From a virus: a stretch of DNA of 31,747 nt. Position numbers and translations under genes: made by a program. The notes below the pieces were generated by a model. It searched no databases. It saw only the letters and a program-made list of their open reading frames with translations, and was not told the DNA's origin. The number at the start of each line of letters is the position of its first letter. The first letter of the stretch is position 1. The DNA lies in the IMG/VR virus record IMGVR_UViG_3300035670_000884, positions 1 through 31,747 of that record; one strand, written 5' to 3'. Positions 14,227 through 20,200 of this stretch are shown piece after piece.

Positions 14227-14232
14227 ATTGGT

Positions 14233-14409
14233 ATGGAAAACACTACTTACCAAGTTATCGTCAAGCGTGGAACTGTCTCTTATGGCAAATTTTTCAAGGC
14301 ATTGTCTGATGCTAAATCCTACTTCTATGATGAATTTGCTGGTGGTACTTGTACTATCTATAGAATTCAAAACAATAAATCACAAGTAGTAGCTGGCTAC
14401 TCACACTAA
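14233..14409 (+). CDS. Small hypothetical protein, MENTT start
   Basis: 58 aa. An in-frame start at 14206 would lie between the -35 and -10, so 14233 (MENTTYQVIVKRGTVSYGKF) is correct. KALSDAKSYFYDEFAGGTCT and YRIQNNKSQVVAGYSH suggest a short beta-alpha-beta fold. Function unknown. Confidence 0.78.
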   Translation: MENTTYQVIVKRGTVSYGKFFKALSDAKSYFYDEFAGGTCTIYRIQNNKSQVVAGYSH

Positions 14410-14436
14410 ATAAAGGGGATTTATTCCCCTTTATTT
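14408..14436 (+). terminator. Terminator of 14233 gene
   Basis: AAATAAAGGGG / CCCCTTTATTT; overlaps the TAA. Confidence 0.82.
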
Positions 14437-14438
14437 TC

Positions 14439-14466
14439 TTGACAAGTATATAAAGAGTGATATAAT
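14439..14466 (+). promoter_or_regulatory. Promoter of leaderless 14473 gene
   Basis: TTGACA directly after the terminator, 16 nt, TGA-TATAAT, six nt, ATG. Confidence 0.87.
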
Positions 14467-14472
14467 TAAGAC

Positions 14473-14667
14473 ATGAATAAAGATACACAAGTAGAACTCA
14501 CCTTCTCAACCAACCGCTTCTGGGAACTCTCTATGTCTGACCTTGGTTATACTGAAGGTATGACCGAAGAACAGTTCAATGCAAAAATTGCAGACTTCAT
14601 CAACAATGATGATTTTGAAATAAATTATATTCCTGAAACCAATAAACTTGAAATATACGCAGAGTAG
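14473..14667 (+). CDS. Small acidic hypothetical protein (64 aa)
   Basis: MNKDTQVELTFSTNRFWELS, then MTEEQFNAKIADFINNDDFE and a terminal strand INYIPETNKLEIYAE. The look is of a small beta-alpha-beta domain. Own promoter and terminator. Function unknown. Confidence 0.75.
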   Translation: MNKDTQVELTFSTNRFWELSMSDLGYTEGMTEEQFNAKIADFINNDDFEINYIPETNKLEIYAE

Positions 14668-14677
14668 ACCTCTACCA

Positions 14678-14703
14678 TATCCCTTGACAAAAGTCAAGGG
14701 ATA
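14678..14703 (+). terminator. Terminator, CCCTTGAC family
   Basis: TATCCCTTGAC, AAAA loop, GTCAAGGGATA. Confidence 0.8.
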
Positions 14704-14736
14704 ATTATTTAAATATTTTTTTTGTAATTCATCTTA

Positions 14737-14758
14737 AGGTACGGTAAATACCGTACCT
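14737..14758 (-). repeat. Promoter-like palindrome f
   Basis: AGGTACGGTA/TACCGTACCT; minus TTGACA-N17-TATTTA. Confidence 0.87.
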
Positions 14759-14787
14759 TTAAATTTTTGTCAAATAAATTTATTTTC

Positions 14788-14815
14788 TTGCACAGTATAT
14801 AATAGATGATATACT
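14788..14815 (+). promoter_or_regulatory. Promoter of DUF3846-like gene (leadered)
   Basis: TTGCAC, 16 nt, TGA-TATACT; leader GTAAGTGAGG. Confidence 0.83.
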
Positions 14816-14837
14816 ACTCTTGTAAGTGAGGTATGAA

Positions 14838-15170
14838 ATGAATAAACTAGGACTTCCAACTATGGATATTGATGTAATGCTAGAACAGGTTGGTTCAGGC
14901 AAGTCATTTGTCATCAAACCAAATGGTGACATTGATGAATTCAAGGGTGAATTTACACTTGAAGCACTATATGAGACTTTAAATTGTGAAATGATTCAAG
15001 TGGTGAATATCAAGGATAATATGATTCTCATTTGTGATGAAGAGGCTCTATTCCAAATGTATCCTATTGTAAATATGATTGCCACAAAAATGTATCGTGA
15101 GGCATCTGGTAGTGATGAAGTAGGAATTATTGGCAGATGCATCATTTGCCAATCATCTAAACTTTCCTAA
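14838..15170 (+). CDS. DUF3846-like protein
   Basis: 110 aa from ATG 14838; GTG 14826 is inside the Shine-Dalgarno region. KPNGDIDEFKGEFTLEALYE, MIQVVNIKDNMILICDEEAL and YPIVNMIATKMY...VGIIGRCIIC follow the DUF3846 pattern (P-NG, fsLe-LQ, iE-v, NE-g, N-aAt, I-G). Members are small cytoplasmic proteins frequent in phages and conjugative elements, with no assigned biochemistry. The leader GTAAGTGAGG places it in the minority class of leadered genes. Confidence 0.72.
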   Translation: MNKLGLPTMDIDVMLEQVGSGKSFVIKPNGDIDEFKGEFTLEALYETLNCEMIQVVNIKDNMILICDEEALFQMYPIVNMIATKMYREASGSDEVGIIGRCIICQSSKLS

Positions 15171-15177
15171 TATAAAT

Positions 15178-15214
15178 AAGATAAATCTCAGGAAAAATTC
15201 TTGAGATTTATCTT
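15178..15214 (+). terminator. Hairpin after DUF3846-like gene
   Basis: AAGATAAATCTCA / TGAGATTTATCTT, 11-nt loop. Confidence 0.72.
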
Positions 15215-15215
15215 T

Positions 15216-15237
15216 AGGTCTGGTAAATACCAGACCT
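15216..15237 (-). repeat. Promoter-like palindrome g
   Basis: AGGTCTGGTA/TACCAGACCT; minus TTGACA-N17-TATTTA. Confidence 0.87.
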
Positions 15238-15266
15238 TTAAAATTTTGTCAAATTTATTTATTTTC

Positions 15267-15294
15267 TTGCATACTATATACAATATGATATACT
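15267..15294 (+). promoter_or_regulatory. Promoter of leaderless 15301 gene
   Basis: TTGCAT, 16 nt, TGA-TATACT, AACCCT, ATG. Confidence 0.85.
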
Positions 15295-15300
15295 AACCCT

Positions 15301-15555
15301 ATGAGCAAAGTATACAGAATGATTCTTGGTCAAGACCCTTTTAGCACCAGACCTATCGGCATTGAAAAATCCCTTAAAGAAGCCAAAGCCTATATCTTAA
15401 CTAGGTCTTACAATAATGATTATTGTGCCATTTATGTAGCAGATGATGAGAACCCAGCAGGTGAACTGGTAGGACGTTGGATTATCAAAAATAAGAAATT
15501 TACATCTTATGAGAAAAAACCAAAGGCAGTAGACTACAAAAAACAAATCTTTTGA
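15301..15555 (+). CDS. Hypothetical protein (84 aa)
   Basis: MSKVYRMILGQDPFSTRPIG, then SLKEAKAYILTRSYNNDYCA and YVADDENPAGELVGRWI with a lysine-rich tail. The pattern of strand, helix and strand around a D/N-rich loop is that of a small alpha/beta domain; no family assigned. The promoter of the next gene starts within its last codons (TTGACA overlaps the TGA). Confidence 0.75.
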   Translation: MSKVYRMILGQDPFSTRPIGIEKSLKEAKAYILTRSYNNDYCAIYVADDENPAGELVGRWIIKNKKFTSYEKKPKAVDYKKQIF

Positions 15556-15579
15556 CAAGTATATATAAGGTGATATACT
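15552..15579 (+). promoter_or_regulatory. Promoter of 15601 unit (leadered)
   Basis: TTGACA, 16 nt, TGA-TATACT; overlaps the preceding stop codon. Confidence 0.86.
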
Positions 15580-15600
15580 GATACTGTAAGGGAGAATGAT

Positions 15601-15972
15601 ATGGAAATTTTGATTAAAGAGAATGCGGCTAGTAATTATATGCGACGATGCTACAAGGGTACACGTCCAGATGCAGTAGGTTTGCACAATGAGGGTTTTT
15701 ATAACATTCTCAAGAATTTACAAGGCAAGTGGGTTGAGGTAGAAACCACGCATCTTTTTGCCAACCAGTTCAACACAGTACCAGTTGAGGGCATTACAGG
15801 TACAGGTGCTAGAATTGATATGGCAGATGTAGCTGAAATCAAAGATGATGTCCGCCACGGTGTATACAAGTGCGTTTGGTGCTTTGGATATGACCACAAT
15901 AAAGACGGAATATGCGATAGATGCGAACAATCAAAATATTTATCACCTTTGCTTCCAAGTATTGCAAAGTGA
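15601..15972 (+). CDS. Hypothetical zinc-ribbon protein
   Basis: 123 aa. A single zinc ribbon near the C-terminus, CVWC...DGICDRC, preceded by a beta-rich domain (GKWVEVETTHLFANQFNTVP; GTGARIDMADVAEI). AAGGGAGA seven nt before the ATG fixes the start. It is followed in the same unit by a tiny membrane peptide. Zinc binding is inferred from CxxC spacing; role unknown. Confidence 0.75.
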   Translation: MEILIKENAASNYMRRCYKGTRPDAVGLHNEGFYNILKNLQGKWVEVETTHLFANQFNTVPVEGITGTGARIDMADVAEIKDDVRHGVYKCVWCFGYDHNKDGICDRCEQSKYLSPLLPSIAK

Positions 15973-15996
15973 TATAAAAGGAGGTATTATATAGAC

Positions 15997-16092
15997 ATGA
16001 ACGCTATTGTACATTCTCTTCTCGTAGGTGCTGGTTGTTTGGTTCTTGCAGTGGGTTTGCTTTCAACCCTAACAATTAACAAACAAAAGTAA
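15997..16092 (+). CDS. Single-pass membrane micropeptide (31 aa)
   Basis: MNAIVHSLLVGAGCLVLAVG, then LLSTLTINKQK: one transmembrane helix with a short basic tail. AAGGAGG lies 13 nt upstream, one of the strongest ribosome-binding sites in the window. The stop is followed directly by the unit's hairpin. Role unknown. Confidence 0.68.
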   Translation: MNAIVHSLLVGAGCLVLAVGLLSTLTINKQK

Positions 16093-16096
16093 TAAT

Positions 16097-16135
16097 AAAG
16101 ATAAATCTCAAGAATTTTTCTTGAGATTTATCTTT
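16097..16135 (+). terminator. Hairpin after 15601 unit, CAAGAA family
   Basis: AAAGATAAATCTCAAGAA with a complementary 18-nt arm and TTT loop. Confidence 0.75.
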
Positions 16136-16157
16136 AGGTCTGGTAAAAACCAGACCT
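16136..16157 (-). repeat. Promoter-like palindrome h
   Basis: AGGTCTGGT/ACCAGACCT; minus TTGACA-N17-TTTTTA. Confidence 0.87.
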
Positions 16158-16186
16158 TTATTTTTTTGTCAAATTTATTTATTTTC

Positions 16187-16214
16187 TTGACAGATATATA
16201 CATTATGATATAAT
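16187..16214 (+). promoter_or_regulatory. Promoter of leaderless 16221 gene
   Basis: TTGACA, 16 nt, TGA-TATAAT, TACTCT, ATG. Confidence 0.87.
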
Positions 16215-16220
16215 TACTCT

Positions 16221-16445
16221 ATGAATACAACGAGCCCTTACAAAAATCAAGTGACTTTTATTGCTAGTTTCTTTGAAAGTAAAGTAAAGGAATTACGCAA
16301 AAAATATCCAAGCATCACCGTATTGCAACTTAAAACTGAGATTGTAGAGATGATGATTGCAGAGGTAGAAAACCCTATTGCCTGTCAATTCATCCGAGCC
16401 GCAAGTGATGAAGTAGATTGGGATTATATCTACAACAATATTTAA
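16221..16445 (+). CDS. Helical hypothetical protein (74 aa)
   Basis: MNTTSPYKNQVTFIASFFES, then KELRKKYPSITVLQLKTEIV and helices to the end. Resembles in layout the helical MENTT protein at 13225. The next promoter begins 10 nt after the stop with no terminator or palindrome between, so some read-through is likely. Function unknown. Confidence 0.74.
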   Translation: MNTTSPYKNQVTFIASFFESKVKELRKKYPSITVLQLKTEIVEMMIAEVENPIACQFIRAASDEVDWDYIYNNI

Positions 16446-16452
16446 AAGATGT

Positions 16453-16480
16453 TTGCATATCATATACATTGTGATATACT
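16453..16480 (+). promoter_or_regulatory. Promoter of DUF4313-like gene (leadered)
   Basis: TTGCAT, 16 nt, TGA-TATACT; leader GTAAGG. Confidence 0.85.
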
Positions 16481-16501
16481 AACTGAGTAAGGATGAAAGA
16501 T

Positions 16502-16792
16502 ATGGAAATTACAACCACTAACTACGGCGTTTGCAAAGTGAAGAAGCACAAGTATCAGACCAATGGAAACCTTGCTCTGAGCTTGGTTGATGAGAATGGT
16601 GAACCTGTTGTATACATCACCACTAACATCTTTCCTATGGCTGAAGATGAATTCTGTGCCAATTATTACAATATGGGTGCTACATTGTGGAATGACATTG
16701 TAACATCAGGTTTGTTTGAGATGACTGGTGAAAAGGTTCCATCAGGCTATTGTGAATATCCTGTTTGCAAGCTAGTCAAAGAACTAGCATAA
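16502..16792 (+). CDS. DUF4313-like protein
   Basis: 96 aa. The ATG at 16502 is chosen over 16493, which overlaps the ribosome-binding site GTAAGG. Residues 20-55 (NGNLALSLVDENGEPVVYIT then TNIFPMAEDEF) and the end (GLFEMTGEKVPSGYCEYPVC then KL) match the DUF4313 layout: NGrlal-Lvd-GEP--tlTvN, then tG--v-sG---pv-rL. The family is common in phages and integrative elements; function unknown. Confidence 0.78.
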   Translation: MEITTTNYGVCKVKKHKYQTNGNLALSLVDENGEPVVYITTNIFPMAEDEFCANYYNMGATLWNDIVTSGLFEMTGEKVPSGYCEYPVCKLVKELA

Positions 16793-16802
16793 ACTTTTCA
16801 TT

Positions 16803-16840
16803 AAAGATGAATCACAAGATTTTTCTTGGGATTTATCTTT
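16803..16840 (+). terminator. Imperfect hairpin after DUF4313-like gene
   Basis: AAAGATGAATCACAAGA against TCTTGGGATTTATCTTT with a few mismatches. Confidence 0.6.
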
Positions 16841-16861
16841 AGTTATGGTAATACCATAACT
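16841..16861 (-). repeat. Promoter-like palindrome i (variant arms)
   Basis: AGTTATGGTA-A-TACCATAACT: G-to-T in one arm matched by C-to-A in the other. Minus TTGATA-N17-TATTAC. Confidence 0.85.
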
Positions 16862-16890
16862 GTAAAAATATATCAAATTTATTTATTTTC

Positions 16891-16918
16891 TTGCATAGTA
16901 TATACAAGATGATATACT
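16891..16918 (+). promoter_or_regulatory. Promoter of 16940-17433 unit (leadered)
   Basis: TTGCAT, 16 nt, TGA-TATACT; leader GTAAGGGAG. Confidence 0.86.
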
Positions 16919-16939
16919 ATTCTTGTAAGGGAGATAGAG

Positions 16940-17161
16940 ATGACGTATCAAGATTACATTATCAAGTGCGAAGTAGCAAAGACGGTATTTAAGTGTAATG
17001 TATCATCTGCGCTTATTGTAGAGAACATATCACCAGAGATGAGATTGAAATGGATTACCGAAGACCTTGCAAAACTTGAAAAAGAGTTGGAAGAGATTGG
17101 TAAGGCTTTTGATGAACAGGATGAGGTTCGTGACCCGTTTTTAGGATTGAAGGTAAAGTAA
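16940..17161 (+). CDS. Hypothetical protein (73 aa)
   Basis: MTYQDYIIKCEVAKTVFKCN, then EMRLKWITEDLAKLEKELEE, a coiled-coil-like helix in the second half. The stop TAA overlaps the next ATG (TAATG), so it is coupled with the FVNAS-family gene. Unknown function. Confidence 0.73.
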   Translation: MTYQDYIIKCEVAKTVFKCNVSSALIVENISPEMRLKWITEDLAKLEKELEEIGKAFDEQDEVRDPFLGLKVK

Positions 17162-17433
17162 TGGCAGAAACAGTATATTTCGTAAACGCTAGCGATGTGT
17201 TTGAAGCGATAGAACTTGGTGATTTTGAACAGGCACAGTTCCTTGACCAGTTCACATATGGTGATAGTCTCACAGACTTGACTTTGATTAAAAAGCAAAC
17301 ATTTATCAATCGACTGGTCAAGTTCATCGCAGACTGTGAAGACGTGTATGAAAAAGATGTAGTGATGCAAAACTTGAAAGAGTATAACTTTGGACTCTTA
17401 GATTGCATCAAGCACGTAAACATTGAAGAATAA
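17161..17433 (+). CDS. Hypothetical protein, FVNAS family (paralogue of 12208)
   Basis: 90 aa. YFVNASDVFEAIELGDFEQA, then GDSLTDLTLIKKQTFINRLV and KFIADCEDVYEKDVV align along the length of the 12208 protein. Acidic, probably cytoplasmic. Start fixed by the one-nt overlap with the upstream stop. Duplicated copies of a small gene under separate promoters suggest cassette shuffling. Confidence 0.8.
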   Translation: MAETVYFVNASDVFEAIELGDFEQAQFLDQFTYGDSLTDLTLIKKQTFINRLVKFIADCEDVYEKDVVMQNLKEYNFGLLDCIKHVNIEE

Positions 17434-17440
17434 TCAGCTA

Positions 17441-17479
17441 CAAGCCCAGATTTATTAAGGTATAATAGATCTGGGCTTG
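17441..17479. repeat. Inverted repeat flanking a -10-like TATAAT
   Basis: CAAGCCCAGAT and ATCTGGGCTTG (11 bp, perfect) 17 nt apart, with GGTATAATAG between them. Operator around a short promoter, or a hairpin with a large loop. Confidence 0.55.
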
Positions 17480-17493
17480 CATTACTTCCTTGG

Positions 17494-17525
17494 AAAACCT
17501 CAAGAAAAATTCTTGAGGTTTTTTT
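17494..17525 (+). terminator. Terminator, CAAGAA family
   Basis: AAAACCTCAAGAA, AAA loop, TTCTTGAGGTTTT and further T. Confidence 0.87.
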
Positions 17526-17527
17526 AT

Positions 17528-17549
17528 AGGTCTGGTAATTACCAGACCT
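17528..17549 (-). repeat. Promoter-like palindrome j (perfect)
   Basis: AGGTCTGGTAA/TTACCAGACCT without a loop; minus TTGACA-N17-TAATTA. Confidence 0.9.
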
Positions 17550-17587
17550 TAAGATCTTTGTCAAAAAAATCTTTTTTTAAATAATTC

Positions 17588-17615
17588 TTGCAATGTATAC
17601 ACAGGATGATATACT
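17588..17615 (+). promoter_or_regulatory. Promoter of leaderless 17622 operon
   Basis: TTGCAA, 16 nt, TGA-TATACT, ATTGCT, ATG. Confidence 0.86.
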
Positions 17616-17621
17616 ATTGCT

Positions 17622-17822
17622 ATGAACACTACAGACAAGGTAATCGTAAGATTCAAGAGCCGTGTGCCGAAGATGCTCTACACTGCACACTACAATGGTT
17701 TGTTGCTTGCTTCTGGTCGTGACCCAATCGACTTGGGCGAATATTACGCTTGCAAGTACAACACTGAATGGATTCTACAAGACGGCAATAACTTTTACAC
17801 ACAAAGAGGAGTAAACAAGTAA
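17622..17822 (+). CDS. Hypothetical protein (66 aa)
   Basis: MNTTDKVIVRFKSRVPKMLY, then DLGEYYACKYNTEWILQDGN. Basic, aromatic-rich; may bind nucleic acid (inference from charge only). First of three overlapping genes: its TAA overlaps the next ATG. Confidence 0.73.
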   Translation: MNTTDKVIVRFKSRVPKMLYTAHYNGLLLASGRDPIDLGEYYACKYNTEWILQDGNNFYTQRGVNK

Positions 17823-18061
17823 TGGCACACTATTATCTGAACAACGGTGGTACTCGTTGGGTTTGTGATAGCAAGATTCAAGTTGTTGGAATTCACAATG
17901 GCAAGCGATACAATAAGATGCGCAAACCAATGTTCTGGGAAGCATTAGGAAACTTTGCTCGGTGCTATGTACGTGTTGGTGATAATGTTTATCGTGGCTT
18001 TACGGAAGATAACAATGGCGTGATAGAATTAAGATTGGATAAGTGTTACAGACTTAAATGA
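17822..18061 (+). CDS. Basic hypothetical protein (79 aa)
   Basis: MAHYYLNNGGTRWVCDSKIQ, then NGKRYNKMRKPMFWEALGNF. Basic and aromatic-rich, beta-type. GAGGAG lies upstream within the end of the previous gene. Similar in character to the preceding protein (short aromatic beta strands), though not clearly homologous. Function unknown. Confidence 0.73.
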   Translation: MAHYYLNNGGTRWVCDSKIQVVGIHNGKRYNKMRKPMFWEALGNFARCYVRVGDNVYRGFTEDNNGVIELRLDKCYRLK

Positions 18062-18276
18062 GCAGTTATAGAATAAAATTCCTCTCTCTTTGGTCATCAA
18101 TTATGGCTGAAGAGAGATGGCATAAGTTTGAGAGTCAAGCTTGCATTCCATCTTGTAAAGGTTGGAATGCTTGGGCACCACTTTGTGAATGTGGGAAGAA
18201 TTATTGCACATTCAAACCTTCTGGAAAAATTGAAGATATGCAAATGGTTATCGAAGCAAGACCATTAGATTTTTAA
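18058..18276 (+). CDS. Cysteine-containing hypothetical protein (72 aa)
   Basis: MSSYRIKFLSLWSSIMAEER, with C29, C33, C43, C45 and C50 (ACIPSCKGWNAWAPLCECGK and NYC) that could hold a metal. ATGA overlap with the upstream gene supports 18058; an internal Met at 16 is possible. Last gene of the operon. Confidence 0.68.
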   Translation: MSSYRIKFLSLWSSIMAEERWHKFESQACIPSCKGWNAWAPLCECGKNYCTFKPSGKIEDMQMVIEARPLDF

Positions 18277-18310
18277 AAATAATGCAAGAATTTTTCTTGC
18301 ATTATTTTTT
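18275..18310 (+). terminator. Terminator, CAAGAA family
   Basis: AAAAATAATGCAAGAA and TTCTTGCATTATTTTTT. Confidence 0.85.
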
Positions 18311-18331
18311 AGGTATGGTTTTACCATACCT
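18311..18331 (-). repeat. Promoter-like palindrome k
   Basis: AGGTATGGT/ACCATACCT; the hexamer 17 nt before the centre is degenerate (TTAATA, minus). Confidence 0.78.
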
Positions 18332-18352
18332 AAAGATTATTATTAAATAAAA

Positions 18353-18380
18353 ATATCCCTTGACTTTTGTCAAGGGATAT
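18353..18380 (-). terminator. Terminator of acidic-protein gene, CCCTTGAC family
   Basis: ATATCCCTTGAC, AAAA loop on the minus strand, GTCAAGGGATAT, then TTTTTATTT. Confidence 0.86.
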
Positions 18381-18391
18381 GGTAGTGGATT

Positions 18392-18586
18392 TTACCAGTC
18401 TCCGTCGTCGTATCCACCATAGTCTTCATCATTTCCAAAACCAGCTGAGGCAAGAGCATTATCATCCATCCAAGATTCATCCTCATATGGTTCGCAGTCT
18501 TCTTCAAAGTCTTCTTCCCAATCTCTGGGGTCAAGGTCAACGCTAGGAAAAATTCGTGCTTCCAATTCTGCTTCAGTGTAATCCAT
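18392..18586 (-). CDS. Extremely acidic protein, possible DNA mimic
   Basis: 64 aa with 25 Asp/Glu and only two basic residues (R11, R21); the tail reads NDEDYGGYDDGDW. This charge resembles DNA-mimic inhibitors of restriction or repair enzymes (for example T7 Ocr) and acidic tails of phage single-strand-binding proteins, but sequence homology to either is not visible. TAAGGAG six nt before the ATG. Promoter TTGACA-N16-TATAAT is among the best in the window, suggesting strong early expression. Confidence 0.78.
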   Translation of the reverse strand: MDYTEAELEARIFPSVDLDPRDWEEDFEEDCEPYEDESWMDDNALASAGFGNDEDYGGYDDGDW

Positions 18587-18606
18587 CTCTATCTCCTTAC
18601 ACCATC

Positions 18607-18634
18607 ATTATAACACATTGTATATACTTGTCAA
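18607..18634 (-). promoter_or_regulatory. Promoter of acidic-protein gene
   Basis: Minus strand TTGACA, 16 nt, TATAAT; leader GGTGTAAGGAG. Confidence 0.88.
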
Positions 18635-18651
18635 GAGAATACTAAGGGCTC

Positions 18652-19128
18652 TTACATTTTTTTTAGAACAAAACGTTCAATAAAAATTTGCTTTTGGCTT
18701 TCAGCCCAAAATACATCATTCAATAATAATGTTTCCTTGTAAGACAACCGTTGTTTTGTTAGAATTTTTGCTACGCTTTTAATTTCAAATTCTTTTTGTT
18801 TTTGGTAAATTTTTGCTTGTTTTTTGTTCAAGCGGATAAGCCATAGAAAAAATGTTTCTTCTTCAAAAGATAAAGTATTTTTGGTTTCTCTCGGATAAAC
18901 AGTAATTACGCTACCAGTTTCAGACAATATCATCGTATAGAACAAACTATTAAAAGAATATTCTATTTTATATGTGTTTACACCATCTCTGATTTCAGTA
19001 TTGATACACTTAGCATTTTGTGGCAAATACTTAGGTTTTGGCACATTTCGTATTTTTGACATTTCAAGCGCATGGAGACTGTAAAATAATTCTTGATTTG
19101 AAAGATTAAGCGTCTCAATAAATTTCAT
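18652..19128 (-). CDS. Hypothetical protein, S-x-G-x-V-x-TV-x-P family
   Basis: 158 aa. ELFYSLHALEMSKIRNVPKP, then YKIEYSFNSLFYTMILSETG and SVITVYPRETKN. The middle aligns with the protein at 20654 (SMTFETTVNYKKIHIAINSI then GKVMTVFP), so the two are diverged paralogues. The C-terminal half is strongly basic and helical (LNKKQAKIYQKQKEFEIK). Overall pI high; nucleic-acid binding possible. TAAGGAG lies before the ATG. Promoter -10 TATAAT at 19160-19155. Confidence 0.73.
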   Translation of the reverse strand: MKFIETLNLSNQELFYSLHALEMSKIRNVPKPKYLPQNAKCINTEIRDGVNTYKIEYSFNSLFYTMILSETGSVITVYPRETKNTLSFEEETFFLWLIRLNKKQAKIYQKQKEFEIKSVAKILTKQRLSYKETLLLNDVFWAESQKQIFIERFVLKKM

Positions 19129-19174
19129 AGCCTTTCTCCTTACTAGGATACTGTATTATAACACATATAGTATA

Positions 19175-19197
19175 AAAGCCCCAGTAATTGGGGCTTT
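19175..19197 (-). terminator. Terminator of XRE regulator gene
   Basis: AAAGCCCC / GGGGCTTT, 7-nt loop, T4 on the minus strand. Confidence 0.8.
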
Positions 19198-19199
19198 CT

Positions 19200-19406
19200 T
19201 TAGGCTTGATTTTGTTTTTGAATTTCTACTAACTCATTCAATAATTCTTCTGGATAATAGTTTAGTATATTGGCTAGTTTAACTAAATTTTGTGAAGTGG
19301 GCAGACGCTTGCCATTCAACCAATTGGAAACTTGTGGTTGTTTTACACCCATGATATCAGCAATTTGTGCCTGTGTCAACTCAGTCTCGATAGTAATTTT
19401 TTTCAT
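19200..19406 (-). CDS. XRE-family (Cro/C1-type) HTH regulator
   Basis: 68 aa. MKKITIETELTQAQIADIMG, then VKQPQVSNWLNGKRLPTSQN and LVKLANILNYYPEELL form the five-helix HTH_3 fold, with the recognition helix near QPQVSNWLNGK. No extra domain, so a Cro-size DNA-binding repressor that should act as a dimer on an inverted repeat. It is the only recognised DNA-binding regulator in the window, hence a candidate to bind the palindromes described here (inference). GGAG lies eleven nt before the ATG. Confidence 0.9.
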   Translation of the reverse strand: MKKITIETELTQAQIADIMGVKQPQVSNWLNGKRLPTSQNLVKLANILNYYPEELLNELVEIQKQNQA

Positions 19407-19438
19407 AAGTATTTCTCCAGTGATTTCTCACAACATCT

Positions 19439-19467
19439 AGTATAACACATTGCAAACAAGATGACAA
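19439..19467 (-). promoter_or_regulatory. Promoter of XRE gene
   Basis: Minus strand TTGTCA, 17 nt, TATACT. Confidence 0.65.
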
Positions 19468-19499
19468 ATATGATGAAAATTTTTTTGATGAAAATTTAA

Positions 19500-19520
19500 A
19501 GTCATGGTAATACCATGACT
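19500..19520 (+). repeat. Promoter-like palindrome l (variant arms)
   Basis: AGTCATGGTA-A-TACCATGACT; plus-strand TTGATG-N17-TAATAC. Confidence 0.82.
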
Positions 19521-19524
19521 TAAG

Positions 19525-19556
19525 AATAATCCCCAGAAATAATTCTGGGGATTATT
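19525..19556 (-). terminator. Hairpin after 19563 gene
   Basis: AATAATCCCCAGAA / TTCTGGGGATTATT. Confidence 0.78.
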
Positions 19557-19562
19557 TGTTGA

Positions 19563-19904
19563 CTAGTCGATTACATCCCAGCCAGCTGGAACAGGTGTTT
19601 TCCAGTCAAGTGTGGCATCATCAGTCCATTTTGCTGGAAGACGACCCTCAACAAAAAATGCAAAGTCACGGGATTCTTCGTCTTCAGTGTCCCAATAGAC
19701 AGCCGCTTCAAAGTAAGTACCAAAGTCATGACTCTCACGCTTGATACCAAAATAAGCGTTTTCAGGGATGTTTGTGAAACGACGTTCCAACATAGCAACA
19801 AACTTGCTAACTTCATTTCGCATTTCAGTGTAGTCAACTTCAGGGCTGACTTGAATGCATTCTTCCTCAAATGGAACTGGTCCAAGGGTCATAAAATCTC
19901 TCAT
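19563..19904 (-). CDS. Acidic hypothetical protein (113 aa)
   Basis: The start at 19904 (MRDFMTLGPVPFEEECIQVS) has TAAGGAG eight nt upstream; the longer frame to 20048 crosses the promoter. Domain-like features: VDYTEMRNEVSKFVAMLERR, then YFGIKRESHDFGTYFEAAVY and WDTEDEESRDFAFFVEGRLP, an alpha helix followed by an antiparallel sheet. Function unknown. Confidence 0.8.
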   Translation of the reverse strand: MRDFMTLGPVPFEEECIQVSPEVDYTEMRNEVSKFVAMLERRFTNIPENAYFGIKRESHDFGTYFEAAVYWDTEDEESRDFAFFVEGRLPAKWTDDATLDWKTPVPAGWDVID

Positions 19905-19924
19905 CTCAAACTCCTTACAACAAC

Positions 19925-19952
19925 AGTATAACACATTGTATATAGAATGCAA
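19925..19952 (-). promoter_or_regulatory. Promoter of 19563 gene
   Basis: Minus strand TTGCAT, 16 nt, TATACT; leader GTAAGGAG. Confidence 0.85.
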
Positions 19953-19981
19953 ATAAAAAAATAAATTTGACAAAAATTTAT

Positions 19982-20003
19982 AGGTACGGTAAATACCGTA
20001 CCT
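19982..20003 (+). repeat. Promoter-like palindrome m
   Basis: AGGTACGGTA/TACCGTACCT; plus TTGACA-N17-TAAATA. Confidence 0.87.
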
Positions 20004-20024
20004 TGAATGGATAAGCAAAAAAAT

Positions 20025-20042
20025 AGGGGAACTAGTCCCCTT
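20025..20042 (-). terminator. Terminator of 20032 gene
   Basis: AGGGGA / TCCCCT around CTAGT; on the minus strand followed by ATTTTTTT. The stop codon is in the loop. Confidence 0.8.
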
Positions 20043-20184
20043 TGTCAACTGAATCCTTGAACTTTTCGTCCATACAATCTTGGCAGCCTACGAACCACCT
20101 ATCGTTGTAGTTCCAGACTTTACCATAACCTGGTGGGACTACAACCTTGCACCAACAACATTTTTTTGCATATATGTTTCTCAT
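20032..20184 (-). CDS. Small zinc-finger-like protein (50 aa)
   Basis: MRNIYAKKCCWCKVVVPPGY, then GKVWNYNDRWFVGCQDCMDE. CCWC and CQDC form a two-pair metal site with an aromatic centre, the usual look of small phage zinc-ribbon proteins. GGAGG lies six nt before the ATG. It has its own promoter and a terminator that overlaps the stop. Likely binds zinc; partner unknown. Confidence 0.75.
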   Translation of the reverse strand: MRNIYAKKCCWCKVVVPPGYGKVWNYNDRWFVGCQDCMDEKFKDSVDKGD

Positions 20185-20200
20185 TACTTCCTCCACGTTA

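Noticed and set aside
14206-14232. Upstream start for the 14233 gene
   Set aside because: Lies between the -35 and -10 of its own promoter.
17055-17564. 169-codon minus-strand frame
   Set aside because: Antisense to two well-supported plus genes and runs through a terminator and palindrome j.
18652-19406. XRE protein plus neighbour as a toxin-antitoxin pair
   Set aside because: Each has its own promoter, a terminator stands between, and the 158-aa protein shows no known toxin motif.
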